Shown here in pieces: positions 1 through 7,680 of a stretch of 64,000 bases of DNA (position 1 is its first letter; each line of letters begins with the position of its first letter). The DNA is from Deinococcus koreensis. GTDB taxonomy: Bacteria > Deinococcota > Deinococci > Deinococcales > Deinococcaceae. A model generated the notes under the pieces. It made no database searches and had not been told where the DNA came from. It saw only the letters and a list, made by a program, of their open reading frames with translations. The stretch covers positions 3,168,501 through 3,232,500 of the forward strand of contig NZ_PPPD01000001.1 of assembly GCF_002901445.1 (NCBI RefSeq), written 5' to 3'. The position numbers and the translations under genes were made by a program.

Positions 1-827
1 AGGACTGCGCTGAGACCGGCCTCGACCCCCAGGACATCCGCGCCGAGATGCTGCGGCGCATCGGGCAGATGCGCGAGAGCATCGAGCGGGGCCTGAGCAG
101 TGACGCCAGGAGCATCACCGGCATGGTGGGCTGGAACGCCAAGGGTCTGTGGGACGCGCCGGACGTGCTGGGCGCGCCCCTGCTGAGGCGGGTGCAGGCC
201 TACGCGATGGCCGTGAACGAGGAGAACGCCCGCATGGGCAAGATCGTCGCGGCGCCCACCGCCGGCAGCGCGGGCACCATCCCCGGCGCCCTGATCGGCG
301 TGGCCGACCACCTGGGGCTGCCCGACGAGCGATTGGTCGATCCCATGATCCTGGCGGCCGGCATCGGCAAGGCGATCAGCAGGCGCATGTTCATCTCGGG
401 CGCCGCCGGGGGCTGTCAGGCCGAGATCGGCTCCAGCGCCGCGATGGCCGCCGCCGCCGTGGTCGAGCTGCTGGGCGGCACCCCGCGCGCCGCCGTCCAC
501 GCCGCCTCCATGGCCCTGATGAACACCATCGGGCTGGTGTGCGATCCGGTGGGCGGCTACGTCGAGGTGCCCTGTGTGAGCCGCAACGCCTTCTACGCGG
601 TGCACGCCGTCAGCGCCGCTCAGCTCGCCCTGGCGCAGCTGGAGAGCTTCATTCCCCCCGACGAGGTGCTCGGCGCCATGGCCTCGGTGGGCCGCATGAT
701 GCCCGCCGCCCTGCGAGAGACCGCCGAGGGGGGGCTGGCCCAGACCCCGACCGGGCTGGCCGTGACCGAGCGCATGGAGGGCAAGGGCGGCGAGACGGGT
801 GGGATGATCGATTTACCGATGGCCTGA
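1..827 (+). CDS. sdaAA: L-serine dehydratase, iron-sulfur alpha subunit (5' partial)
   Basis: Cytosolic enzyme that deaminates L-serine to pyruvate and ammonia with an oxygen-labile Fe-S cluster. The reading frame is open from base 3 of the window, so the start lies upstream; 274 residues are visible, which is most of the alpha domain. Visible family motifs are [26 protein letters not shown] and [12 protein letters not shown], the last two carrying the conserved cysteines expected to hold the cluster. The gene converges on the membrane-protein gene that ends at 813, and the two 3' ends overlap by 15 bases. The ATG at base 48 is internal and should not be used as a start. Family assignment is firm; whether a beta subunit lies upstream cannot be seen. 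Confidence 0.93.
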   Translation, partial: DCAETGLDPQDIRAEMLRRIGQMRESIERGLSSDARSITGMVGWNAKGLWDAPDVLGAPLLRRVQAYAMAVNEENARMGKIVAAPTAGSAGTIPGALIGVADHLGLPDERLVDPMILAAGIGKAISRRMFISGAAGGCQAEIGSSAAMAAAAVVELLGGTPRAAVHAASMALMNTIGLVCDPVGGYVEVPCVSRNAFYAVHAVSAAQLALAQLESFIPPDEVLGAMASVGRMMPAALRETAEGGLAQTPTGLAVTERMEGKGGETGGMIDLPMA

Positions 828-1409
828 GGAGGGGAGAGTGGTGCTCGGCTTGGATTTGCCCCGCAGCCACGCCTGAGAGGCGCGCCGGCCGGCCCAGGTG
901 CTGAGGAAACCGGCCATTGCCGTCCCGCCTGCGAACGTCAGACTGGCCCAACTGAGCTGATAGACGGCGAAGTCTGTGGAGAACGCCTGGAACGACTCAC
1001 CGGCCTCGCTCCAGACGCCTTCTGATCGCACGCCCAGGCTCAGCAGCCAGAGCACCAGCGGCAGGCAGGCCAGCACCGCCGCCACCCGTCCGGGCCGGAG
1101 CCCATGCCAGCCGAGCAGCAGACCGGCCAGACCCAACGTACCCAGAAAGAGCAGGTCGAAGCGGGCGGGGTGGACGTTCATCCAGGCACCGAGCACGTTC
1201 TGATCCATCTTCCAGGCGACTCTGGACACGGCCACCAGGCCGACCAGCCAGAAGGCGGCCAGTGCAAGCGCCACGCCGAGCGCGATCCCCGTATCGGCGA
1301 GAGGTCGGTCCCAGTCTCGCGCCATGTTCCGTGTTTCCCTGCCCCACACCGCGTCCTGCACGGTTACCGCCTCGTGCTCCATAGCCAGCCTCCACTCGTC
1401 GGGGGTCAT
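813..1409 (-). CDS. Small multipass membrane protein C of the padR operon
   Basis: A 198-residue protein of unknown function. It begins [15 protein letters not shown], a signature shared with its upstream neighbours ([15 protein letters not shown] and MTPEEWKTGIENEAA). It then has about four hydrophobic segments and a basic, Ser/Pro-rich tail. I chose the ATG at 1409 because AGGAG precedes it and the shared signature starts there; an upstream in-frame ATG would add 66 unrelated residues. The start overlaps the stop of gene B by four bases (ATGA), so translation is probably coupled. A PadR-controlled membrane protein is the natural inference, possibly an accessory or sensor protein like the small proteins next to other PadR regulators. 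No catalytic motif is visible. Confidence 0.8.
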   Translation of the reverse strand: MTPDEWRLAMEHEAVTVQDAVWGRETRNMARDWDRPLADTGIALGVALALAAFWLVGLVAVSRVAWKMDQNVLGAWMNVHPARFDLLFLGTLGLAGLLLGWHGLRPGRVAAVLACLPLVLWLLSLGVRSEGVWSEAGESFQAFSTDFAVYQLSWASLTFAGGTAMAGFLSTWAGRRASQAWLRGKSKPSTTLPSSGHR

Positions 1410-1978
1410 GTCGATCTCCTGAAGAGGAATGCCTGAAGGCGGCTGGAGGCTGCTGCGCCCATCCACATCAGCACTGCCGTCAGGAGCATACGGAACCAGC
1501 CCCCGAGGGCCGCATACCCCATGAGATTCACCGATTCCTCGCCCCCAACGGTTGAAAATGTCATCGGGGCGTTGAACAGGGTGTACATCCACGCCCCAGC
1601 GCTGCACAGCATGATCGAAGCGGCGCCCATCAGAGCCAGAACGCCCGGCCGGACTCCTCCCAGACCCATCACGACGGCCAGGATCAGCGGAACGACGTAA
1701 TAGTGGATTTCGATCAGGGAGCCGTAGCTCGTCCGCTCCAGCACCCAGAACCCCAGCGGGTCGTATTCCCTCAACACTTGCGACCGGATGCAGGCAGCCA
1801 TGAGCGTGGTCAGGACAATGCCGTTCATCATTAGGGCCACCGCAGGAATGGTCAGTTCAGCTCTCAGAGGCCAGGGCCGAAGCCGACGCGCTGTCCAACG
1901 GGCCTCAAGCGCCCAGGGGCCGTCCGTGCTGTGGGCCGCCTCGTGCTCCATAGCCAGCCTCCAGTCGTCGGGGGTCAT
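1406..1978 (-). CDS. Small multipass membrane protein B of the padR operon
   Basis: A 190-residue paralogue of genes A and C: conserved [14 protein letters not shown] head, about four transmembrane segments, and a short basic tail ending RRST. GGAGG sits nine bases before the ATG at 1978. An insertion sequence starts 22 bases upstream, so the ribosome-binding site lies in what was once the 3' end of gene A. Removing the element restores an ATGA overlap between the gene A stop and this start, so B was formerly coupled to A. It may now depend on read-through from, or a promoter within, the insertion sequence. Function unknown. Confidence 0.8.
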   Translation of the reverse strand: MTPDDWRLAMEHEAAHSTDGPWALEARWTARRLRPWPLRAELTIPAVALMMNGIVLTTLMAACIRSQVLREYDPLGFWVLERTSYGSLIEIHYYVVPLILAVVMGLGGVRPGVLALMGAASIMLCSAGAWMYTLFNAPMTFSTVGGEESVNLMGYAALGGWFRMLLTAVLMWMGAAASSRLQAFLFRRST

Positions 1979-1995
1979 ACGACAAGCCTCCGGCG

Positions 1996-1999
1996 GTAT
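1996..1999. repeat. Target-site duplication, left copy (GTAT)
   Basis: GTAT directly precedes the left end of the insertion sequence and matches GTAT directly after its right end. Three to five bases is the usual duplication length for the IS3 family. Confidence 0.85.
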
Positions 2000-2041
2000 T
2001 GGAGTGCACCCCCGACCCCGGGCCACGAGGCAAGACACTTC
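2000..2041 (+). repeat. IS left terminal inverted repeat
   Basis: This 42-base end pairs with 3227-3268 at 32 of 42 positions. The best blocks are the outer TGGAGTG and the inner GCCACG..GGCAAG..CACTTC. The inner block is probably the transposase recognition part. Confidence 0.85.
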
Positions 2042-2046
2042 GCTCT

Positions 2047-2066
2047 GGTCAGCCGTTACGCTGACC
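2047..2066 (+). other. Hairpin upstream of the transposase gene
   Basis: GGTCAGC (2047-2053) and GCTGACC (2060-2066) form a perfect 7-bp stem with a 6-base loop, between the left end and the orfA ribosome-binding site. Hairpins here in other insertion sequences limit transposase translation from outside transcripts; that role is inference. Confidence 0.5.
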
Positions 2067-2085
2067 ACACCGCGAAGGAGCCCGC

Positions 2086-2385
2086 ATGCCCGGACGTCAG
2101 CACAGCCGAGAGTTCAAACTGGAAGTGGTCAGCCAGATCAATTCAGGCCAGCGCACCACCGCTCAACTCAGCCGCGAGCACGCTCTCGCCCCAAGTCTGA
2201 TTCACCGGTGGCGTAAGGAGGTCGAGGCGCGTGGCGTGGCCGCGTTCACCGACGGGGCCGCAACGGATCGTAGCGCTGAGCTGCGAATCGCTGAACTGGA
2301 GCGTCACTGCGGCCAGTTGTCGCTGGAGAACTCAATCTTAAAAAAGTCCTTGTCGACGTACCGCTCGACCAGCGGCACCAAATGA
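2086..2385 (+). CDS. IS3-family transposase OrfA
   Basis: A 99-residue DNA-binding subunit of the transposase. It has an N-terminal helix-turn-helix (REFKLEVVSQI to LIHRWRKEV) and a leucine-zipper-like C-terminal helix ending near the frameshift site. GAAGGAG lies five bases before the ATG. Its TGA stop at 2383-2385 overlaps the ATG of orfB (ATGA). Made alone it should act as a regulator or inhibitor. Joined to OrfB by a -1 frameshift it would form the active OrfAB transposase. Confidence 0.93.
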   Translation: MPGRQHSREFKLEVVSQINSGQRTTAQLSREHALAPSLIHRWRKEVEARGVAAFTDGAATDRSAELRIAELERHCGQLSLENSILKKSLSTYRSTSGTK

Positions 2386-2430
2386 TCCAGGATGCGCGCA
2401 GCGCGCATCCTGAGGTGTCGGTACGTCGAC
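2340..2430 (+). promoter_or_regulatory. Programmed -1 frameshift signal of the IS
   Basis: The heptamer A AAA AAG at 2340-2346 is in the right phase for orfA (codons TTA AAA AAG). Five bases later a perfect 12-bp stem begins (2352-2363 with 2419-2430). It encloses a second perfect 12-bp hairpin (2388-2399 with 2401-2412). The -1 frame is open from the slip site through orfB, so slippage gives an OrfAB fusion and bypasses the orfA stop. Slip site, spacer and stem all fit the classic IS3 design. Confidence 0.88.
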
Positions 2431-3227
2431 TGTGCCAGCTCCACGATGTCAGCCGCTCCTGGTACCTCGAGCAGCAGGGCCGGGAGGTGGCCGACCCCGA
2501 TCAACCGCTGGCCAAGGAGATTGAGGCCGTGGTGCTGAAGTGGAGCGGCTACGGGTATCGGCGAGTCACTCGTGAACTGGCGCGCCGGGGACACCGGGCG
2601 AACCACAAACGTGTCCTGCGCGTAATGCGGGAACGTCGGCTGCTGTGCCGTCCCAGGCGCCGGTACCAGGCGACCACCGATTCCAAGCACAGCGAGACTC
2701 GCTTCCCGAATCTGCTCCCACAGGTCGAGGCGGTCAAACCGGATCAGGTCTGGCAGTCCGATTTGACGTACGTCCGCGTGCAGGACGGCTTTGTGTACCT
2801 GGCCTGTGTGCTGGACAGCTGTACTCGCGAGATCGTGGGCTGGGCGATGTCGAAGTTCATGGACGTCGATCTACCCCTTACAGCGCTCAACAACGCGCTG
2901 ACAGCGCGTTGTCCTGCTCCTGGTCTGCTGCACCACTCGGATCAGGGGTCGCAATACGCCAGCCGGCTGTACATTGACCGCTTGAAAGCCATGGGCATCA
3001 CGCCAAGCATGTCCAGGACGGGCAATCCCTACGACAATGCCCGGATGGAAAGCTTCTACAAGACCCTGAAGACCGAGGAGGTCAATGTGCAGGAGTATGT
3101 CGATCTGGACGACGCCCGTGAGCACATCGACCACTACATCGGGACGCTGTACAACCGCGAACGCCTCCATTCCAGCCTGGGCTACGTTCCACCCGCCGAA
3201 TTCGCCACCCGCTATCATCACGCCTAG
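2382..3227 (+). CDS. IS3-family transposase OrfB (DDE integrase domain)
   Basis: This 281-residue frame carries the catalytic domain of the transposase. The N-terminal part (about residues 1-110) is the usual HTH_21-type region with YGYRRVTRELARRGHR. The rve integrase core follows, with the acidic triad in VWQSDLTYV, LLHHSDQGSQYAS and NARMESFYKTLKTE. The C-terminal NRERLHSSLGYVPP block is the family hallmark. It is probably translated mainly as the C-terminal part of a frameshifted OrfAB rather than from its own ATG, which overlaps the orfA stop. Full length, no internal stops. Confidence 0.95.
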   Translation: MIQDARSAHPEVSVRRLCQLHDVSRSWYLEQQGREVADPDQPLAKEIEAVVLKWSGYGYRRVTRELARRGHRANHKRVLRVMRERRLLCRPRRRYQATTDSKHSETRFPNLLPQVEAVKPDQVWQSDLTYVRVQDGFVYLACVLDSCTREIVGWAMSKFMDVDLPLTALNNALTARCPAPGLLHHSDQGSQYASRLYIDRLKAMGITPSMSRTGNPYDNARMESFYKTLKTEEVNVQEYVDLDDAREHIDHYIGTLYNRERLHSSLGYVPPAEFATRYHHA

Positions 3228-3793
3228 AAGTGACTTGCCCCGTGGCGCGGTCGATTGGGTTCACTCCAGTATCGAGAAAGGTGTGCCAGGCCGATGCCTA
3301 ATGTCACAGCAAGAGTGTTGATCAGCAGCATCGATCCGAGTTGTGGCCAGGCTATCTCTACAGGGATTGAGGGCAGTAGATCCATTGGCAGGTAAATGGC
3401 CCCCGACCAGCTCGTGGGCATCGGCAGCGTCACAACTCTGGCCAGTAGAGACAGCAGCAGTGTCGAGACCAGATGCACCAGCCTGACCGGGAACGGCCTG
3501 ATGTTCCGTTCGGTCAGCTGGTAGGCGATCATGCAGGGCAGGGCCAGCCCCCCGAGCGCCAAAGCTGGAAGGTATGGTTGCCCGGATACGCCAGTGCTGA
3601 GGCTCAAGGCATTAAACCCAGCGGTCATCACAGTACCCAGGACGACATAGATCAAGGTGGCTGCGGCCATCAGGTTTGCTCGACTGCGGAAATGCAGGAC
3701 ACGGCCGCTGCGGCGGGCCTCGCGCTCCCATTCTCCATCCTCCACGCTCGCCGCCTCGTTTTCAATTCCTGTTTTCCACTCTTCAGGGGTCAT
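3224..3793 (-). CDS. Small multipass membrane protein A, 3' end rewritten by the IS
   Basis: The present reading frame has 189 residues: MTPEEWKTGIENEAA head, about five hydrophobic segments, basic tail. It is a paralogue of B and C. Its ATG overlaps the padR stop by four bases (ATGA at 3790-3793). The insertion sequence starts exactly after the codon for Tyr in LSRY, so the last 15 residues (WSEPNRPRHGASHF plus stop context) come from the element. Deleting the element and one GTAT copy gives a native tail of RRRLVV and a TGA overlapping the start of gene B. The loss is only a few cytoplasmic residues, so the protein may still work. Function unknown. Confidence 0.82.
   Translation of the reverse strand: MTPEEWKTGIENEAASVEDGEWEREARRSGRVLHFRSRANLMAAATLIYVVLGTVMTAGFNALSLSTGVSGQPYLPALALGGLALPCMIAYQLTERNIRPFPVRLVHLVSTLLLSLLARVVTLPMPTSWSGAIYLPMDLLPSIPVEIAWPQLGSMLLINTLAVTLGIGLAHLSRYWSEPNRPRHGASHF
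3227..3268 (+). repeat. IS right terminal inverted repeat
   Basis: Counterpart of 2000-2041. It begins in the orfB stop codon and supplies the new last codons and stop of gene A on the other strand. Confidence 0.85.
3269..3272. repeat. Target-site duplication, right copy (GTAT)
   Basis: GTAT directly after the right end of the insertion sequence, identical to 1996-1999. It lies in the codons for Arg-Tyr of gene A. Confidence 0.85.
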
Positions 3794-4092
3794 GTCAGCG
3801 CTCCTTTCAGGGTGCGTACCGGCTGAGAGTCGTGCCGCTCGCGCGCCAGCTTCAGGCCGGCGTCACTCAGGCGGTAGATGTGGCGGGGCGGCTTGCCCGG
3901 ATGCGGCGAGTCCTCCCACCGGGCGTCCAGATAGCCCTGCTCGTGCAGCCGTTGCAGGATGGGGTAGAGGGTGCCGCTTTTAAGCTCCGTAGCTTTACTC
4001 AGGTCGTAGCCGTAGGTGTGGCTGGGGTAGGTATCCAGCAGGCTGTGCAGCACGGCGCGGGTGTGCGGGCTGGTATTCGGGGAGCGGGGCAT
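3790..4092 (-). CDS. PadR-family transcriptional regulator
   Basis: A 100-residue winged-helix repressor. The PadR signature is clear: YGYDLSKATELKSGTLYPIL and RLHEQGYLDARWE, then the wing with GKPPRHIYRLSDAG. The C-terminal dimerisation helix is short, as in the small PadR subgroup. It is the first gene of the padR-A-B-C operon and overlaps gene A by ATGA. PadR proteins usually repress their own operon and respond to small molecules or membrane stress, so genes A-C are its likely targets. The upstream sequence has an AT-rich palindrome that could be its operator. Confidence 0.93.
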   Translation of the reverse strand: MPRSPNTSPHTRAVLHSLLDTYPSHTYGYDLSKATELKSGTLYPILQRLHEQGYLDARWEDSPHPGKPPRHIYRLSDAGLKLARERHDSQPVRTLKGALT

Positions 4093-4096
4093 GTCC

Positions 4097-4126
4097 TATT
4101 TCGACATATATAGACTTTAAAGTCAA
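4097..4126 (-). promoter_or_regulatory. Probable padR promoter and operator
   Basis: An AT-rich island just upstream of the padR start. It holds the perfect 12-bp palindrome GACTTTAAAGTC (4113-4124) overlapping a minus-strand TTGACT (-35-like, 4121-4126), followed by TATATATGTC. A palindrome on a -35 box is what an autorepressed PadR promoter should look like. The exact -10 and start site are not resolved. Confidence 0.55.
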
Positions 4127-4149
4127 GCGGCGGAGTGGGTGGCCCGGAG

Positions 4150-4187
4150 TCCGATCAGGCCAGCGTCTTCCGATCAGGCCAGCGTCT
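4150..4187. repeat. 19-bp perfect tandem duplication at a gene end
   Basis: The 19-mer starting TCCGATCAGGCC occurs twice head to tail (4150-4168, 4169-4187). The junction lies across the stop codon of the HAD gene, so the duplication copies the last codons and stop without changing the protein. Confidence 0.85.
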
Positions 4188-4878
4188 GCAGCCCGAGTGC
4201 TTCCCGAAGCTCGGCGTGAGAGTGCAGGAAGCGGGTCACGCCGACCTCCTGTAGGGCCTCACGCCCATCGTGGGTCAGGTGCCCGTCGTGGGTCAGGTGG
4301 CCGCCCGCCAGCAGGCCCCACACGGTCGCCCCGGCGGCCACGCCGGCACTCGCCCCCGGCGCGCTGTCCTCGATCACCACGCAGCGCGTCACGTCGGCGC
4401 CCAGTTGAGCGGCGGCGTAGCGGTACAGCTCCGGGTGGGGTTTGCCCAGGCCGCCCACGAACGAGGGATCGTAGGCGTGGGGGCCGACCAGCGCGGACAG
4501 CCCGGCGCCGTCCAGCTTCATCTTCAGGCGGTTTTTCTCGCTGTTGCTCGCCACCGCGAACGGGATGCCTGCCGTCCGGAGCGCGCCCAGCGTCTCGGCC
4601 GCGCCCTCGATCAGTGGGACGTGCGAGAAGGCGCCGTTGAAGCGCTCGCCGAGCATGGGCAGGAAGTCCTCGGGGGCCTTCCAGCCGCGCCCCTCCTCCA
4701 GCGCTCTCAGCACGCCCTCGAAGCGCTGCCCGGAGGTCAGGCGGGTGATCTCGGCCGCGCTGAGGTGCAGGTCGCGCTCGGCGAAGATCTCGGCCCACAG
4801 CGCCCCGATGATGGTCTCGGTATCGACCAGCACGCCGTCGAGATCGAACAGGACGGCCGCGAACTCCACTTCCGGCAT
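4174..4878 (-). CDS. HAD-superfamily phosphatase, beta-phosphoglucomutase-like
   Basis: A 234-residue haloacid-dehalogenase hydrolase acting on a small phosphorylated metabolite. Motif I FDLDGVLVDTE has both catalytic aspartates, motif II is ASNSEKN, the motif III lysine is in GLGKPHPELY, and motif IV is VVIEDSAPGASAG. A helical cap lies between motifs I and II (about residues 20-90), as in the phosphoglucomutase/phosphonatase group. I start at the ATG at 4878, which shares one base with the stop of the HIT gene (TGATG). Near the C-terminus GHLTHD is repeated twice by an 18-bp imperfect duplication (4268-4303). Substrate cannot be read from sequence. Confidence 0.9.
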   Translation of the reverse strand: MPEVEFAAVLFDLDGVLVDTETIIGALWAEIFAERDLHLSAAEITRLTSGQRFEGVLRALEEGRGWKAPEDFLPMLGERFNGAFSHVPLIEGAAETLGALRTAGIPFAVASNSEKNRLKMKLDGAGLSALVGPHAYDPSFVGGLGKPHPELYRYAAAQLGADVTRCVVIEDSAPGASAGVAAGATVWGLLAGGHLTHDGHLTHDGREALQEVGVTRFLHSHAELREALGLQTLA

Positions 4879-5225
4879 CACGTATCGGAGTCCGGGCCGT
4901 GCTCCCAGCCGGCCAGGATGTGGATGTGCGTGTGGAAGATGACCTGCCCGCCCCCAGCGCCGCAGTTCACCAGCAGGCGGTAGTCCTGGGCGTGCATCCG
5001 GGCGACCTTCAGCGCGGTCAGCCACAGCTCGCCCAGTTCGGCGGCGTCGGTGATCTCGTCGATGCGCGCCGTGACCTTCTTCGGGATGACCAGCAGGTGG
5101 ATCGGCGCCTTCGGGGCGACGTCGCGGATGGCGATGTACCGGTCGTCCTCGTACACGATCTCGCTGGGAATCTCCCGCGCGATGATGCGCTCGAACAGGG
5201 TGGGCTGGGACGTCATGGGGTTCAC
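4878..5225 (-). CDS. HIT-family (HINT-like) nucleotide-binding protein
   Basis: A roughly 112-115-residue histidine-triad protein, likely a purine nucleoside phosphoramidate or AMP-lysine hydrolase. The triad is visible in [14 protein letters not shown] near the C-terminus, and the N-terminal [19 protein letters not shown] is typical. The frame can begin at GTG 5225 or at ATG 5216; neither has a strong ribosome-binding site, and the ATG matches family length slightly better. It is the first gene of a two-gene unit with the HAD phosphatase, with a one-base TGATG overlap. Confidence 0.92.
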   Translation of the reverse strand: MNPMTSQPTLFERIIAREIPSEIVYEDDRYIAIRDVAPKAPIHLLVIPKKVTARIDEITDAAELGELWLTALKVARMHAQDYRLLVNCGAGGGQVIFHTHIHILAGWEHGPDSDT

Positions 5226-5447
5226 TCTACCCGCCGGGCCCGTCCAGGCTGGGGCTTCATCTGGCGTTCATCTCGGGGGGAGGCGTGATCCGATCCGCCC
5301 GGCCGCCGCTTATAGCTGGATGTCAGACGAACGCCCCAGGGTGAGCCCCTCACCGGCCCGGCGTGACCATCCTCCGCAGCCCCTCACCGGGTCACGCCCC
5401 CGCGGCGTGCTCCGCGGGCCCTTGCACCCCCTCCCAGGAGACCGACC

Positions 5448-6365
<918 letters not shown>

Positions 6366-6376
6366 GCCAGACTTCA

Positions 6377-6395
6377 GGTGTGCTCTAGGCGCACC
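6377..6395 (+). terminator. Hairpin after the ferritin-like gene
   Basis: GGTGTGC, five-base loop, GCGCACC starting 11 bases after the stop codon. No U-run follows, so it may be a weak terminator or an mRNA 3'-end stabiliser. Confidence 0.4.
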
Positions 6396-6500
6396 CGAGC
6401 GGAGCGAGAAGAAGTGGCGGCCGGAGTGCGGCGAAGGAGGGATCTGCCGGTGGTGTCCTGGCAGGTCTCGGAAGCAGAGCACTTCGGCGGAACAGAGAAA

Positions 6501-6528
6501 GGCGGCCTGGACGTGGTTCCGGGCCGCC
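6501..6528. terminator. GC-rich hairpin before the DNA glycosylase gene
   Basis: GGCGGCC (6501-6507) pairs with GGCCGCC (6522-6528). It follows a short A-run, so on the minus strand it resembles a terminator; no minus-strand gene ends here, and its role is uncertain. Confidence 0.3.
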
Positions 6529-6564
6529 TCCCTGTGTGCCTCATGGGGTTGATAGCCTGAGGGA

Positions 6565-7680
6565 GTGACCCCTGCGCCCACCCCGGCCGACCTGCGCGCC
6601 GCCGCCCGCCGCACCCTGGAGCGTCAGCCGTCGGTACAGGCGGCCCTGAACGCCATGGGCTTCCTGCAGGCCGATCCCATCCGGGCCCCGGCGCGCGCCC
6701 AGGACCTGACCCTGATGGCGCGCGTGCCCGGCTACCGTGCCGGCGATCTGGAGCGGCTCTACCCGGAGCTGGACGCCGAGGAGGACATGATCCCCAACTA
6801 CGGCTTCGTGCCCCGGGCGGTGCAGGCGCTGCTCCACCCGCGCGTGGTCGAGTCCACCCGCATCGAGCGCGAGCACCCGGAGCTGCTGGACGAGGTGCGG
6901 GCGCTGCTGCGGGAGCGCGGGGAGCTGCACCCCAAGGAGCTGGTCGCCGCGCTGGGCAGGCGCACGGCGTCCAACTACTGGGGAGGGCAGAGCAGCGCCA
7001 CGACCCGCGCGCTGGACGCCCTGCACTACCGGGGCGAGGCCCGCGTGACCCGGCGATCCGGCGGGGTGCGGGTCTACGGCGTGGCCCCGCATCTGGAGGC
7101 GCTGCGGGCTGCGCCCCTGCCCGAACCCGAGCGGCTGCGCGCGGCCGTGCATCTGCTCGCCGCGCTGTACGGCCCGCTGCCGGAGGCCAGCCTGGGCTAC
7201 CTGACCTCGCTGTCGGGCTTCGGCTTTCCGCACCTGAGAACGGCGCTGCGTCTGGCGTTCCGGCAGGCCGTGAAGGAGGAACTGGCTGGTGCGAAAGTGG
7301 ATGGCCTGCGCTACGTCTGGACACTGGACAACGATCCGCAGGGCGCCCCCACCCCGCGCGGCGTCCGCATCGTGAACCCCTTCGACCCACTGGTCTGGGA
7401 TCGGCGGCGTTTCGAGCACCTGCACGGCTGGGCTTACCGCTTCGAAGCCTACACCCCGCCCGCCAGACGCACGATGGGCTACTACGCCCTGCCGGTCTTT
7501 CAGAACGAACGCGCGGTCGGCTGGGCGAACCTCAGGGTAGAGGGGAGCGAGCTGCGCGCCGAGGTCGGCTTCGTGCCGGGTGTGCGCGAGACGGCGACGC
7601 TCAGGAAGGGGCTGGACGCGGCACTGGGCCGCTACCGGACATTCCTGGGCCTGGAGACCTCCGCCTCCGCCCAGGCCTGA
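6565..7680 (+). CDS. YcaQ/AlkX-type winged-helix DNA glycosylase
   Basis: A 371-residue protein of the HTH_42 family, whose characterised members unhook DNA interstrand crosslinks or excise bulky alkylated bases. The N-terminal catalytic signature Q-x-D is seen in GFLQADPIRAPARAQDL; Q-x-D instead of Q-x-Q points to the AlkX (YcaQ) branch. Further family blocks are IPNYGFVPRAVQALLHPR and the C-terminal NPFDPLVWDRRRFEHLH. The start is GTG at 6565 directly after a GAGGGA; spacing is short but no better in-frame start exists. Its 3' end overlaps the convergent kinase-like gene by 49 bases. A DNA repair role suits a radiation-resistant genus. Confidence 0.88.
   Translation: MTPAPTPADLRAAARRTLERQPSVQAALNAMGFLQADPIRAPARAQDLTLMARVPGYRAGDLERLYPELDAEEDMIPNYGFVPRAVQALLHPRVVESTRIEREHPELLDEVRALLRERGELHPKELVAALGRRTASNYWGGQSSATTRALDALHYRGEARVTRRSGGVRVYGVAPHLEALRAAPLPEPERLRAAVHLLAALYGPLPEASLGYLTSLSGFGFPHLRTALRLAFRQAVKEELAGAKVDGLRYVWTLDNDPQGAPTPRGVRIVNPFDPLVWDRRRFEHLHGWAYRFEAYTPPARRTMGYYALPVFQNERAVGWANLRVEGSELRAEVGFVPGVRETATLRKGLDAALGRYRTFLGLETSASAQA

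Larger units (their letters stand above)
2000..3268 (+). mobile_element. Complete IS3-family insertion sequence, 1,269 bp
   Basis: The element runs from TGGAGTGCACCCC at 2000 to the reverse complement of TGGAGTGAACCC ending at 3268. The ends are imperfect 42-bp inverted repeats, identical at 32 positions, with the 5'-TG...CA-3' termini typical of IS3. It is flanked by GTAT on both sides. Inside are orfA (helix-turn-helix) and orfB (DDE integrase) in a 0/-1 frame arrangement with a frameshift signal. Both genes are intact, so the element may be active. It lies opposite to the padR operon, inside the last codons of gene A. Confidence 0.93.
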
